From: Candidatus Arthromitus sp. SFB-turkey
Lineage (GTDB): Bacteria; Bacillota; Clostridia; Clostridiales; Clostridiaceae
Assembly: GCF_001655775.1 (NCBI RefSeq)
Contig: NZ_LXFF01000024.1
Span: 1-60,238, forward strand
Direction of reading: 5' to 3'
Length of the DNA: 60,238 bases
Shown here: positions 16,443-25,661 of the stretch, piece after piece
Position numbering within the stretch: the stretch's first letter is position 1
Layout of the letters: each line of letters opens with the position of its first letter
Position numbers and translations under genes: made by a program
The notes under the pieces: generated by a model
Seen by the model: the letters and a program-made list of their open reading frames with translations, nothing else
The model's database searches: none
What the model was told of the DNA's origin: nothing

Positions 16443-18029
16443 GTGAAAAATACTAAGTTTTCAGGTAAATTATTTGAAATAAATTTAAGGCACATTCGGC
16501 TTATAATTGGAATTTGTTTTACGATGATTCTATCAATTATAACAAGTGTGCTTTTAGGAAAATTTATAGATGTTTTGGGAAGTGGAAAATTTAGCGGAAG
16601 AGAAAACGTTTTTTATATTGTGGGGCTGTTTGTTTTAACAATTTTATCATTAATATGTACTTTGTTATTTGTAAAATGGTTTCCATTAAATATTCAATTA
16701 CAAAAATCTATTGATATTTCTCAAGAAATAATGGAAGGAGTTTTAAAATTACCACAAAAATTTTACCAAGCAAAGGATTCAGGACATTATATTAATTTGG
16801 TAACTTCATCATCATTCACCTTTGCAACTATTTTTTCAGAAATTAATACGAATTTAATAGGAAATATTTTTTGTGTAATAATTTTAATAGTTGTATCTGG
16901 ATTTATAAATCCAATTTTTGCAATTGTGTTTTTGATTTACATTCCATTGTTTTATGTTATGATTCATGCTCCGAGTAAACGTATATCGGAACTTCAAAAG
17001 AATGGATTACCAACGCAGGATAATTTTTTAAGTGGTACAAAACAAATTGTAACAGATAAAAAGTCTATTAATATTTCTAGAGCTGATGAATTTTATAATA
17101 AATCTTATCATGAAAAAAGTAATAAGTATCTTGATTTTGTAACAAAGTATAAGTTTTTTGAAACGGTGTCTCAAGAAATACCAATTATTTTATCTGGAGT
17201 TTTACAGATTTTAACTTTAGCTTTATCATCATATTTGTTTTACAAAAAACAAATTAGTTTAGGGACAATTATTTTAATGTTTCAATTTTCAAATCTTTTG
17301 CAATCGCCTCTTAATACATGTTTTCAAATTTTAATTTATAAGTCAGTTAACAAAGCTCATATTGAACGTATACGAGATTTTATAAAACTTTCTTCGGAGA
17401 AATCAGGATTTGAAAAATATTATAAAGATCAAGAAGAGTTGATATGTATTAAAAACGGAAAATTCTTTACAACAGGTGATAAGGACAAGTTGTTGTTCAC
17501 AGTTGATGATTTGAAAATTACAAAAAATAGTTTGGTTGTAGTTAAAGGAGAAAATGGTTCTGGAAAATCTATGTTTGTAAATTTCATTACAGGATTTTCA
17601 GATCCTGAATCTTTTGAGGGAGATATAAGTTTAGATTCATCTCTCCAGAAAAGTTCGTATTTAAGCTATCCAATTTTATTGGTTCATGGGTCTTTGGAAG
17701 AAAATTTATTCAATGAAAAATCTAAGGAGAATTTATTTGAAGTTTTAAATATTGATTTCAGAAACAAAATTATTGATGACAAAAGTCGTAATCTAAGTTT
17801 TGGGGAACAACAAAAATTAAATCTTCTTAGAGTTCTTTCAAGAGATAGTAGTGTAATTATTTTGGACGAACCTTTCACAAATCTTGATAAAGAAAGTATT
17901 GATAGTTTAACAAAATATATTTTGAGTTTGAAAGGAAAAGTTTCAATAATTGCTATAACTCATTCACCTGAATTTGATGAGAGTGCTGATTATATTTTAA
18001 ATATTGTTGACGGAAAAATAGTTTTATAA
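16443..18029 (+). CDS. ABC exporter, fused membrane and ATPase domains
   Basis: The GTG start at 16443 follows AGAGAGGTGA. The 528-residue half-transporter has about six membrane segments (residues 15-310) and a C-terminal ATPase with Walker A GENGSGKSM, a degenerate Q-loop, signature LSFGEQQKLNLLRVL and Walker B VIILDEPFTNLD. It fits small exporters of peptides, antibiotics or lipids. It is the next gene after agrB but has its own start signals behind a terminator. A role in exporting or resisting a peptide is possible, not shown. No peptidase C39 domain is present, so it does not process a leader itself. Confidence 0.8.
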   Translation: MKNTKFSGKLFEINLRHIRLIIGICFTMILSIITSVLLGKFIDVLGSGKFSGRENVFYIVGLFVLTILSLICTLLFVKWFPLNIQLQKSIDISQEIMEGVLKLPQKFYQAKDSGHYINLVTSSSFTFATIFSEINTNLIGNIFCVIILIVVSGFINPIFAIVFLIYIPLFYVMIHAPSKRISELQKNGLPTQDNFLSGTKQIVTDKKSINISRADEFYNKSYHEKSNKYLDFVTKYKFFETVSQEIPIILSGVLQILTLALSSYLFYKKQISLGTIILMFQFSNLLQSPLNTCFQILIYKSVNKAHIERIRDFIKLSSEKSGFEKYYKDQEELICIKNGKFFTTGDKDKLLFTVDDLKITKNSLVVVKGENGSGKSMFVNFITGFSDPESFEGDISLDSSLQKSSYLSYPILLVHGSLEENLFNEKSKENLFEVLNIDFRNKIIDDKSRNLSFGEQQKLNLLRVLSRDSSVIILDEPFTNLDKESIDSLTKYILSLKGKVSIIAITHSPEFDESADYILNIVDGKIVL

Positions 18030-18064
18030 AAAAAGACTACGTAAAATTACGTAGTCTTTTTGAT
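18030..18064. terminator. Bidirectional Rho-independent terminator
   Basis: AAAAGACTACGTAA - AAT - TTACGTAGTCTTTT lies between the convergent ABC exporter and fruA genes. Confidence 0.9.
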
Positions 18065-19945
18065 TTATTTCACAGGACGTTTTAAAAATCCTAAGATAAT
18101 AGCTCCAACTATAGCTCCAACAATTATAGAAACTAAATACATTGGCCAGTTACCTATGATTGGTAAAACAAAAATTCCTCCATGAGGAGCTCTAAGTGTA
18201 CAATCAAAAATCATTGTTAATGCTCCAGCAACTGCAGATCCAATTGCACAAGAAGGTATAACTTTTAATGGATCAGCTGCAGCGAAAGGAATTGCTCCTT
18301 CTGTAATGAATGATAGTCCCATTATATAGTTAACTTTTCCAGCGTCTTGTTGTTCTTTTGTGAAACGATTTTTAAAGAACGTTGTTGATAATGCAATTAC
18401 TAGAGGAGGAACCATTCCACCAGCCATTACAGCAGCCATTATTCCAAAATTCCCAGACTCAAGTGAAGCAATACCAAACACATAAGCTGCTTTGTTTATT
18501 GGACCACCCATATCAATTGCCATCATTCCAGCTACAACAATTCCAAGTAAAACTTTTGAACTTGTTCCAAGAGAATTTAAAAATCCAATTAACGCGTTAT
18601 TTGCAGCAGCAACAGGAGGGTTTATTGCAAATTTCATAATTACGCCGATTAATAATGTACCAAACAATGGGTAAAGTAAAACTGGTTTAATTCCTTCAAG
18701 AGATTGAGGAAGGGTGCTGAAAACTTTTTTAAGTAAAAGAACTAAATATCCAGCAATGAAACCAGCAAGTAATGCTCCTAAAAATCCAGCACCACCAGAA
18801 TTTGCAAGAAATCCACCAACAAAACCTACAACCATAGCAGGTCTATCAGCGATACTTACAGCGATGAAACCAGCAAGTACAGGTAATAAAAATCCAAAAG
18901 CTGCATCTCCAACAGATTTAAAGAAGGCAGCAAGTGGAGTGTTTGATCCAAAGTTGCTAGGATTGATTTCATAATTATCAAATAGGAATGCTAAAGCAAT
19001 TAAAATTCCTCCAGCTACAACAAATGGTAGCATATTAGAAACACCATTCATCAAATGTTTGTAAATTTGACGTCCAACCGTTTCGTTTGAATTTTCATTG
19101 GAAGAATTTTCTGACTCAGAAGAATGATAAACAGGAGCATCTCCATTTAATGCACGATTAATTAGCTCTTCTGTTTTATGAATTCCATCAGCGACTTTTG
19201 TTTGAATAACTTTTTTACCATTAAATCTTGCCATGTTGACTTTTTTGTCAGCAGCCACGATTATAGCATCACAATTTTCAATTTCTTCTTTTGTTAAAAC
19301 ATTTTTTGCTCCAGCAGAACCGTTAGTCTCAACTTTGATTGAGATTCCCATTTCTGAAGCTTTCTTGTTTAAAGCTTCTGCCGCCATAAATGTATGAGCG
19401 ATTCCAGTTGGGCAAGCGGTTACAGCTAAGATGCGAGGAAATTTTGAAACTTCTTTTGAATCATTTTGTTTAGCTTCTTCAGGAAATTTTTCAGATTCTG
19501 TTTTATCAATCAGTGATAAAAATTCATCAGCAGAGCTTGCATTTATTAATGAGCTACGAAAATTTTCGTCCATTAAAATTGTTGATAATCTAGAAAGAAC
19601 TTCTAAGTGAGTGTCGTTAGCTCCATCTGGTGCAGCAATCATGAAAAATAAATTTGATAGTGCTCCATCAAGAGAATCATAATCTATTCCAGTTTTACTA
19701 ACTCCAGATGCAAGACAAGTTTTCTTAACAGCTTTTGTTTTTGCGTGAGGTATTGCAATTCCTTCACCAATTCCTGTAGTGCTTTTTGATTCTCGAGCAA
19801 GAATTTCTTGTTTATATTCGTTTTTGTTATTAAGATTTCCACTTGCGTCTACTAAGTCAACTAGCTCATTAATAACAGATGTTTTATCAGTAGATTTCAG
19901 ATTAAGATTTATGGATTTTTTGTCTAATAAATCTATTATTCTCAT
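18065..19945 (-). CDS. fruA: Fructose-specific PTS EIIABC component
   Basis: This 626-residue protein imports fructose as fructose-1-phosphate. Residues 1-150 form EIIA with active His67 in GIAIPHAKT. Residues about 170-270 form EIIB with Cys178 in VTACPTGIAHTFMAAEAL. From about 290 comes an EIIC with about ten membrane segments, including GLSFITEGAIPFAAADP. Order A-B-C is usual for Firmicute FruA. It follows fruK by 9 bases and is cotranscribed with it. The start ATG sits behind AGGAGGTAAC. No DeoR-type fruR is present, unlike the common fruR-fruK-fruA order. Confidence 0.95.
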   Translation of the reverse strand: MRIIDLLDKKSINLNLKSTDKTSVINELVDLVDASGNLNNKNEYKQEILARESKSTTGIGEGIAIPHAKTKAVKKTCLASGVSKTGIDYDSLDGALSNLFFMIAAPDGANDTHLEVLSRLSTILMDENFRSSLINASSADEFLSLIDKTESEKFPEEAKQNDSKEVSKFPRILAVTACPTGIAHTFMAAEALNKKASEMGISIKVETNGSAGAKNVLTKEEIENCDAIIVAADKKVNMARFNGKKVIQTKVADGIHKTEELINRALNGDAPVYHSSESENSSNENSNETVGRQIYKHLMNGVSNMLPFVVAGGILIALAFLFDNYEINPSNFGSNTPLAAFFKSVGDAAFGFLLPVLAGFIAVSIADRPAMVVGFVGGFLANSGGAGFLGALLAGFIAGYLVLLLKKVFSTLPQSLEGIKPVLLYPLFGTLLIGVIMKFAINPPVAAANNALIGFLNSLGTSSKVLLGIVVAGMMAIDMGGPINKAAYVFGIASLESGNFGIMAAVMAGGMVPPLVIALSTTFFKNRFTKEQQDAGKVNYIMGLSFITEGAIPFAAADPLKVIPSCAIGSAVAGALTMIFDCTLRAPHGGIFVLPIIGNWPMYLVSIIVGAIVGAIILGFLKRPVK

Positions 19946-19954
19946 TGTTACCTC

Positions 19955-20875
19955 CTAAAGTTTTGTAATTTGAATTTGGCTAGACAATTCATTAATGAAA
20001 GAAATTTTGGCAAGATCGTCTGAGTATGCGGTAGCACTTCCACTTGCAGCTCCAAGCTTTAATGCTTCTTTATAATCATTTGTTTTTAAATATCCAGTTA
20101 TGAAACCACCAACCATAGAGTCACCTGATCCAACTGAATTTTTTAAAGTTCCTTTCGGAATATTGCTTCTGTAAATTTCATTTGACTCTGTAATCAAAAT
20201 TGCTCCATCTCCACCCATTGAAATTAAAACATTTTGAGCTCCCATTTCTTTAAGTTTGTTTCCGTGGAAAATTAATTCATCAATTGTTTTAATTTCTTTG
20301 TTAAAAATCTCGGAAATTTCATTGTGATTTGGTTTGATTAGAAATGGACGATACTTTAGAACATTTAATAAGAGATTGTTTCTTGCATCAACAATAATTT
20401 TGACGTTTTTAGTACTTAATTGCTTCATAATTTCTTCGTAAAAATTATCTGATAGTGATGGAGGAATACTTCCTGCTAAAACTAAAATATCATTTGAAGA
20501 AAGTTTTTCAAGTTGATTAAATAGATCTTTAATATTTGAAGATGAGATTGAAGGTCCTAATCCATTAATTTCTGTCTCATTTTCATTGGTTTTAATTTTC
20601 ATATTAATACGAGAATATCCATTCAAAACATTGATAAAATCATTTTTAATTCCGCATTGCTCTAAATTATTTTTAATGAATTCACCGGTGAAACCACTTA
20701 TAAATCCTAAAGCAATATTTTCAACTCCATGTTCCTTTAAAATTTTCGAAACATTAATTCCTTTTCCACCTGCATAAAAGTTTTCGATATTTACTTTATT
20801 AACTATTCCTTCTTGTAATTCATTCATTTCAATAACGTGATCTATAGAAGGATTTAATGTAACTGTATAAATCAT
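19955..20875 (-). CDS. fruK: 1-phosphofructokinase
   Basis: This 306-residue PfkB-family kinase converts fructose-1-phosphate to fructose-1,6-bisphosphate. It begins MIYTVTLNPSIDHVIE, typical of FruK/LacC, and has AGGKGINVSKIL near residue 37 and NSVGSGDSMVGGF near 247-259, with the catalytic Asp. Position directly before the fructose EIIABC argues for FruK and not LacC. The start has only a modest Shine-Dalgarno (AAAGTAGTGTG). Confidence 0.94.
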   Translation of the reverse strand: MIYTVTLNPSIDHVIEMNELQEGIVNKVNIENFYAGGKGINVSKILKEHGVENIALGFISGFTGEFIKNNLEQCGIKNDFINVLNGYSRINMKIKTNENETEINGLGPSISSSNIKDLFNQLEKLSSNDILVLAGSIPPSLSDNFYEEIMKQLSTKNVKIIVDARNNLLLNVLKYRPFLIKPNHNEISEIFNKEIKTIDELIFHGNKLKEMGAQNVLISMGGDGAILITESNEIYRSNIPKGTLKNSVGSGDSMVGGFITGYLKTNDYKEALKLGAASGSATAYSDDLAKISFINELSSQIQITKL

Positions 20876-20983
20876 TACATCACACTACTTTCAAGGTCTA
20901 AATTTTATTTTTAATAATATATATACCCAAATGTTTTTTATATATTTAAAATTTTTTAATATTTTTTCGATATTAACAGATTG

Positions 20984-21020
20984 ATTATATAAAAAAATAT
21001 GTAATCAATCAAATTGATTA
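20984..21020 (-). promoter_or_regulatory. fruKA promoter overlapped by an inverted repeat
   Basis: On the minus strand TTGATT (21012-21007), a 17-base spacer and TATAAT (20989-20984) form a near-consensus promoter. An inverted repeat TAATCAAT-caa-ATTGATTA (21002-21020) covers the -35. This is a likely repressor site; the repressor gene is not in the window. Confidence 0.65.
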
Positions 21021-21074
21021 ATTTAAAATGAATTTGTATAATAAATAATTATTTTTAAAAAACGGGGTGTTTAT

Positions 21075-21567
21075 TTGGATATTTTAAAAATTGCAAAGGC
21101 AACTAATGGAGATTTTTCATTATAATAGAGATAAAATTTTTGATGCAAGTGCTGTTGTTATTTTTTCACGAAGACTTGATGTTAATGAAGATTATCTTCT
21201 CCATTTAGTTGACGTGGAAGATAAAGATAAAAGATTTATTAAACCAGATTTTAAAACTCGTGCTCATGAAGTTAGAAGTATGTTTGTTAATTTACATAAA
21301 GAAGTATTAAAAGATTTTAATGTTTGGACGGATAAACAATTGTATTTAAATTTAGGACATTTTCTTTTAGGAGCAGCAGCGATGGGATTGGATACCCTTG
21401 CGATGGAAGGATTTAATAATAAGATAATTGATGAAGAATTTTTACTTCGTGAAAAAGGCTTTGCGTCTTCAATTATAGTTGCGGTTGGATATCATAGAGA
21501 AGATGATTTTAATAAATCTCTTTCAAAATCAAGATTGCCAAAGAATGAAATAATAGAGCGAGTTTGA
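21075..21567 (+). pseudogene. Nitroreductase (NfsB-like) with internal deletion and frame break
   Basis: Downstream of 21120 the frame encodes the C-terminal three quarters of an NfsB-type FMN nitroreductase: YNRDKIFDASAVVIF, YLNLGHFLLGAAAMGLDT, EKGFASSIIVAVGYH and the FMN-phosphate motif KSRLP. The expected start lies at TTG 21075 behind GGGGTG and reads MDILKIAKATNGDFSL before stopping, in another frame. Compared with NfsB the segment with the FMN-binding Arg-x-Ser-x-Lys near residue 10-14 and about 40 more residues are missing, and the two parts are out of frame. An intact product could start only at internal TTG 21091 and would lack FMN contacts. Probably dead. Confidence 0.8.
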
Positions 21568-21699
21568 TTTTTAAATAAAGTAATTAATTTTGATATATTT
21601 TTATTTTTTATGTAATATCTGGAAGGTGAATATTTATTTTTAAAAATTTTGTATAATGGTCGATAATAATAAATATAAATTCTTTGAGGAGGAATTTTT

Positions 21700-21957
21700 A
21701 TGAAATATGCATTAGGAATTATAAGCTTAATTATTGGTATTGTTTCAAACTTTTTAATGTTCACTCAAGTGGGAAACAAAATTGTACAAACTTATTCTAT
21801 AAACATGATGTATTTTGTAGTTTTGTCAGTTATAGGACTTATACTTGCTGTGTTCAATTTGATTAAAAATAAGGAAAAAGTATTAAATATCCTAGGAATT
21901 ATATCAAATGTAATTTTTGTAGGATATTCACTTATGTTAATTAGCTTTGTACTTTAA
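21700..21957 (+). CDS. Small membrane protein of unknown function
   Basis: This 85-residue protein starts behind GAGGAGGAATTTTT, a strong signal. It has three predicted membrane segments (about 3-22, 36-55, 63-84) separated by short charged loops. I recognise no family. It is a single-gene unit between the broken nitroreductase and nusB, with a terminator following. Confidence 0.75.
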   Translation: MKYALGIISLIIGIVSNFLMFTQVGNKIVQTYSINMMYFVVLSVIGLILAVFNLIKNKEKVLNILGIISNVIFVGYSLMLISFVL

Positions 21958-21958
21958 A

Positions 21959-21993
21959 AAAATGCGAAAGATTTTATCTTTCGCATTTTTTTG
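21959..21993 (+). terminator. Rho-independent terminator
   Basis: AAATGCGAAAG - ATTTTAT - CTTTCGCATTTTTTT gives a strong stem and T-tract. Confidence 0.92.
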
Positions 21994-22003
21994 TTTGCTG
22001 TTT

Positions 22004-22031
22004 TTGTAAATGATTATTTTTATGATATAAT
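22004..22031 (+). promoter_or_regulatory. Predicted nusB-operon promoter
   Basis: TTGTAA (22004-22009), 16 bases and TATAAT (22026-22031) with an extended TGA before it. This likely drives nusB through recN. Confidence 0.65.
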
Positions 22032-22101
22032 TTAAAACATAGTTTTTAAAAATTTAGGAGTAAAGTTAATGGTATTAAATTAACTTAGTTTTGGAATTAT
22101 T

Positions 22102-22545
22102 ATGAATGGTTATAGAAGTAAATCAAGAGAATTAGTTTTTCAAATTATTTTTGGGTTGAATTTTTATGAGAATAAAATGGATGATTACGAAGAAATTATA
22201 AATGAGTTTGAATCAGAACTTAAAGAAAATGATTATGAAATTGATGTTAAATTTTTAAACAAAGAATATTGTTTAGAAATTTTAAATGGTATAAAGTTTA
22301 ATCAACTTAAAATTGATGATTTAATTCAACAAAATTTAAAAAAATGGAAATTAGAAAGATTATCTAAAGTTGATTTATCAATTCTTAGATTGGCTACATA
22401 TGAAATGTGTTTTAAATCTTTAGACCCAAGAATTGCAATAAATGAAGCTGTGAATCTTAGCAAAAAATATAGCGGTGATAAATCTTCTTCATATATAAAT
22501 GGAGTTTTAAATTCTATAAAGGATGTTCAAGTAGAGGAAAATTAA
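22102..22545 (+). CDS. nusB: Transcription antitermination factor NusB
   Basis: The 147-residue protein has the NusB fold features: SRELVFQIIFG at the N terminus and the C-terminal LSILRLATYEM and RIAINEAVNLSKKYS blocks, followed by YINGVLNSI. NusB binds boxA RNA with S10 for rRNA antitermination. The ribosome binding site is weak (TTTGGAATT). It heads the conserved nusB-xseA-xseB-ispA-tlyA-nadK-argR-recN unit. Confidence 0.93.
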   Translation: MNGYRSKSRELVFQIIFGLNFYENKMDDYEEIINEFESELKENDYEIDVKFLNKEYCLEILNGIKFNQLKIDDLIQQNLKKWKLERLSKVDLSILRLATYEMCFKSLDPRIAINEAVNLSKKYSGDKSSSYINGVLNSIKDVQVEEN

Positions 22546-22549
22546 TTTT

Positions 22550-23752
22550 ATGAAATTAAAAAAGTTTAGTGTAACGTCTTTAACTAATTATATAAAGCTT
22601 AGTTTGGAAAGCGATATAATTCTTTCTAATGTGAATGTTGAAGGAGAAGTTTCAAATTTAAAATATCATAGCAATGGTAATATTTATTTTTCTTTAAAGG
22701 ATGATACGTGCAAAATAAATTGTATTATGTTTAGTAGGTATGTTGAGAATTTAGATTTTGAAATTAAAGATGGGGAAAATATAAATATTGTTGGTAAAAT
22801 TTCGGTTTATGATAGAGAAGGAACATATCAAATAGTTTGTTACATGATTGAGAAGCAAGGTATAGGTGAATTATATAAACAATTTGAAATTCTTAAAAAG
22901 AATCTTGAACAAAAAGGATATTTTAATGAATTACATAAAAAACCAATACCTAAAATTTGTTTTAATATCGGTGTGATTACCTCTGCGACAGGTGCAGTTA
23001 TACAAGATATCTTAAATGTATCTAAACGAAAAAATAGATTTGTAAATATAAAAGTTTTTAATTCTTTAGTTCAAGGGAATGAAGCTTATAAAGATATTGT
23101 ACAAGGTATCAGATATTTTAATATTGAAAATAATGTTGATGTTATAATTATTGCACGGGGTGGAGGTTCAATAGAAGATTTATGGGCATTTAATAATGAA
23201 ATTTTAGCTGAAGAAATTTATAAATCAAAAATTCCAATAGTAAGTGGAGTTGGACATGAAACAGATGTAACGATTTGTGATTTTGTTAGTGATTTAAGAG
23301 CATCTACACCAACAGCAGCAGCTGAAATTTGTATACCAGATTTTGATTCAATTATTTTTTTAATAGATGATTGTAGAAACAGATTAGATAAAAATTTTAA
23401 AAATTACATAGATGTTTTGAAAAATAAAATTTTTGAAAGTAAAGTTTGTATAAACAAGTATTCTCCTTTGAATATTTTAAGAGATAAAAAATTTTTAATT
23501 AGCAATTTGTTTGTTAGGTTAAATAGTATCGTTAAAAATAAAATTATGGAAAGTAAAAACAAATTAAATGATTTGAAAATAAATCTTGAAAAAAATGATT
23601 TTAATCAGATTTTAGAAAAGGGATTTGTATTGATTTGTGATGAAGAGTCAAATTTTATAAAGAAGGCTAAGCAAATTAAAAATTCTCAGGAAATTTCTTT
23701 AATTTTTAAAGATGGAAAAGTAAAAGGTAAATTTTTGAAAGAAAAGAGTTGA
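22550..23752 (+). CDS. xseA: Exodeoxyribonuclease VII large subunit
   Basis: This 400-residue subunit contains the N-terminal OB fold (VNVEGEVSNLKYHSNGNIYF) and the catalytic domain with GVITSATGAVIQDIL, DVIIIARGGGSIEDLW and GVGHETDVTICDFVSDLRA. It forms exonuclease VII with XseB for single-stranded DNA degradation. The stop overlaps the xseB TTG start by 4 bases, so translation is coupled. Confidence 0.95.
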   Translation: MKLKKFSVTSLTNYIKLSLESDIILSNVNVEGEVSNLKYHSNGNIYFSLKDDTCKINCIMFSRYVENLDFEIKDGENINIVGKISVYDREGTYQIVCYMIEKQGIGELYKQFEILKKNLEQKGYFNELHKKPIPKICFNIGVITSATGAVIQDILNVSKRKNRFVNIKVFNSLVQGNEAYKDIVQGIRYFNIENNVDVIIIARGGGSIEDLWAFNNEILAEEIYKSKIPIVSGVGHETDVTICDFVSDLRASTPTAAAEICIPDFDSIIFLIDDCRNRLDKNFKNYIDVLKNKIFESKVCINKYSPLNILRDKKFLISNLFVRLNSIVKNKIMESKNKLNDLKINLEKNDFNQILEKGFVLICDEESNFIKKAKQIKNSQEISLIFKDGKVKGKFLKEKS

Positions 23753-23955
23753 GAAAGATAGAAAATTTAACATTTGAACAAAAATTAAGTTTGTTAGACA
23801 AAATTGTAAAAGAACTTGATAAAGGTGATTTATCACTTGAGGCTGTATTTGAAAAGTATAAATGTGGCGTTGAACTTTGTAATGAATTAAGCGGATTTAT
23901 CAAAGAGTTAGAAGGTAAGGTTGAGTATATAGAGTCGTCTTTTAAGGGAGATTGA
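23749..23955 (+). CDS. xseB: Exodeoxyribonuclease VII small subunit
   Basis: The 68-residue subunit starts with TTG at 23749 inside the end of xseA. Family features are LTFEQKLSLLDKIVKELDKGDLSLE (cited in part: LDKIVKELDKGDLSLE) and YKCGVELC with a helical tail. Length is standard. Confidence 0.93.
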   Translation: MRKIENLTFEQKLSLLDKIVKELDKGDLSLEAVFEKYKCGVELCNELSGFIKELEGKVEYIESSFKGD

Positions 23956-23958
23956 AAT

Positions 23959-24828
23959 ATGAATTTTGATTATTTAAAACAAGAAGTTGATTATGAGATA
24001 AACAAAATTTTTTCTGAAAAACAAGGGTTAAATAAAATTATATATGAATCAATGAATTATAGTTTGAACATGGGTGGAAAAAGGATTAGACCAATTTTAT
24101 TTTTGTATACATATTCTCTATTTAAAGAAAATTATAGAGACGTAATTCCCTTTTCTTGTTATATTGAAATGATACATACCTATTCTCTTATACATGATGA
24201 TTTACCAAGTATGGACAATGATATGTTAAGAAGGGGAAATTTAACAAATCATATAAAATTTAGTGAAGCAATTGCATTGCTTGCAGGAGATGGACTTTTA
24301 ACAGAAGCATTTAAAAGTATGCTAGAGTATTCCATAAAAAATGGAATTAACGCTTTGTATGCAAGTTTTATAATTGCAAAAAGTGTTGATTGTGATGGTA
24401 TGATTGGTGGTCAAGTTGTAGATATTATAACAAAAGGAAGAGAACTTGATGAAGAAACATTAAATTATATAAATAAAAATAAAACTGCATCACTTATAAA
24501 AGCTTGTGTGTTGGCTGCAGCTTATATGGGAGATGCTAGTGATGATGAAATAAATAAACTTTCAAGGTACGGATATTACATAGGAATTGTTTTTCAAATA
24601 ATTGATGACATTTTAGATAAAACATCAGATACCTCAACACTAGGAAAGACTGCTAACAGTGATGAAAAAAATAACAAATTTACTTATGTTGATTTATATG
24701 GAATTGAAGAATGCAAGAAGATTTGTGAAGATTTAAATAATAAGGCATTAAATATACTTAATTCTTTAGATAGAGATGTAACTAACTTAGTTGAATTTAC
24801 GAAATTTATGTTAAATAGGAAATTTTGA
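23959..24828 (+). CDS. ispA: Polyprenyl (farnesyl) diphosphate synthase
   Basis: The 289-residue enzyme condenses isopentenyl diphosphate with allylic diphosphates. Both aspartate-rich motifs are visible: DDLPSMDND (first, followed by MLRRGNLTNH) and DDILD (second), and GGKRIRPIL near residue 37. Its start lies behind AAGGGAGATTG. The next gene, tlyA, begins 6 bases later; in many Clostridia dxs lies between them and is absent here. Confidence 0.94.
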   Translation: MNFDYLKQEVDYEINKIFSEKQGLNKIIYESMNYSLNMGGKRIRPILFLYTYSLFKENYRDVIPFSCYIEMIHTYSLIHDDLPSMDNDMLRRGNLTNHIKFSEAIALLAGDGLLTEAFKSMLEYSIKNGINALYASFIIAKSVDCDGMIGGQVVDIITKGRELDEETLNYINKNKTASLIKACVLAAAYMGDASDDEINKLSRYGYYIGIVFQIIDDILDKTSDTSTLGKTANSDEKNNKFTYVDLYGIEECKKICEDLNNKALNILNSLDRDVTNLVEFTKFMLNRKF

Positions 24829-24834
24829 TAATTT

Positions 24835-25650
24835 ATGGGTGAAAAGAAAAGATTAGATTTAATTTTAACCGATAGAGGTTTTTTTAATTCTAGACAAATT
24901 TCTAGAACAAATATTATGTGTGGAAATGTTTTAGTTGATGGGATTAAGGTTTTTAAACCGGGTGAAAAATTAGATGAAAATGTTAAGATAGAAATTATTG
25001 GTAAGAAAGAAAATTTATATGTTAGTCGTGCGGGTGTTAAGTTAAAAAAGGCCATTGATGAATTTGGTATAGATTTAAAAAATAAAATTTGTTTTGATAT
25101 TGGAGCATCTACAGGTGGATTTACTGACTGTATGCTAAAAGAAGGAGCCTCAAAAATATTTGCCATTGATGTTGGTTATGGACAACTTGATTATAGACTT
25201 CGTATTGATGAACGAGTTGTTGTTTTAGAGAGAACAAATGTTAGATATGTTGATGAGGATTTTTTTGATGTTAAAGGTGATTTCTCTTGTATTGACGTAT
25301 CATTTATTTCTTTGGAAAAAATACTCGGTAAAGTTAGAAGTTTTTTAAAATCAGATGGTGAAATTGTAGCTTTAATAAAACCACAATTTGAAGCTGGAAA
25401 AGGAAAAGTAAATAAAAAAGGAATTGTTAAAGATAAAGAAATTCATTTTGAGGTTATTGATAAGATTTTAAATTTTTTAAGATTAAATAAGTTTGGAATT
25501 TTAGGATTGTCATATTCTCCCATACGTGGTGGAAATGGCAATATAGAGTTTCTTGTGCATTTGAGTGTTGGATCTAAAAATGATTTTATTGATGAAAATT
25601 ATATTTGGAATATTGTAGAACTTTCACATGAAAATCAGAATTTTAGTTAA
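24835..25650 (+). CDS. tlyA: TlyA-family rRNA 2'-O-methyltransferase
   Basis: The 271-residue protein has an N-terminal S4 RNA-binding domain (RLDLILTDRGFFNSRQ, up to about 60) and a Rossmann methyltransferase domain with DIGASTGGFTDCML as the SAM motif, followed by AIDVGYGQLDYRLR and ALIKPQFEAGKG. TlyA/RrmJ-like enzymes methylate cytidine in 16S and/or 23S rRNA. It has little visible Shine-Dalgarno and probably depends on coupling from ispA. Some relatives were annotated as haemolysins; that is likely a misnomer. Confidence 0.92.
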   Translation: MGEKKRLDLILTDRGFFNSRQISRTNIMCGNVLVDGIKVFKPGEKLDENVKIEIIGKKENLYVSRAGVKLKKAIDEFGIDLKNKICFDIGASTGGFTDCMLKEGASKIFAIDVGYGQLDYRLRIDERVVVLERTNVRYVDEDFFDVKGDFSCIDVSFISLEKILGKVRSFLKSDGEIVALIKPQFEAGKGKVNKKGIVKDKEIHFEVIDKILNFLRLNKFGILGLSYSPIRGGNGNIEFLVHLSVGSKNDFIDENYIWNIVELSHENQNFS

Positions 25651-25661
25651 GGAGAAATTTT

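Noticed and set aside
18382-18974. Long plus-strand open frames opposite fruA
   Set aside because: They lie antisense to a well-conserved PTS gene, have biased composition caused by the opposite strand, and lack ribosome binding sites.
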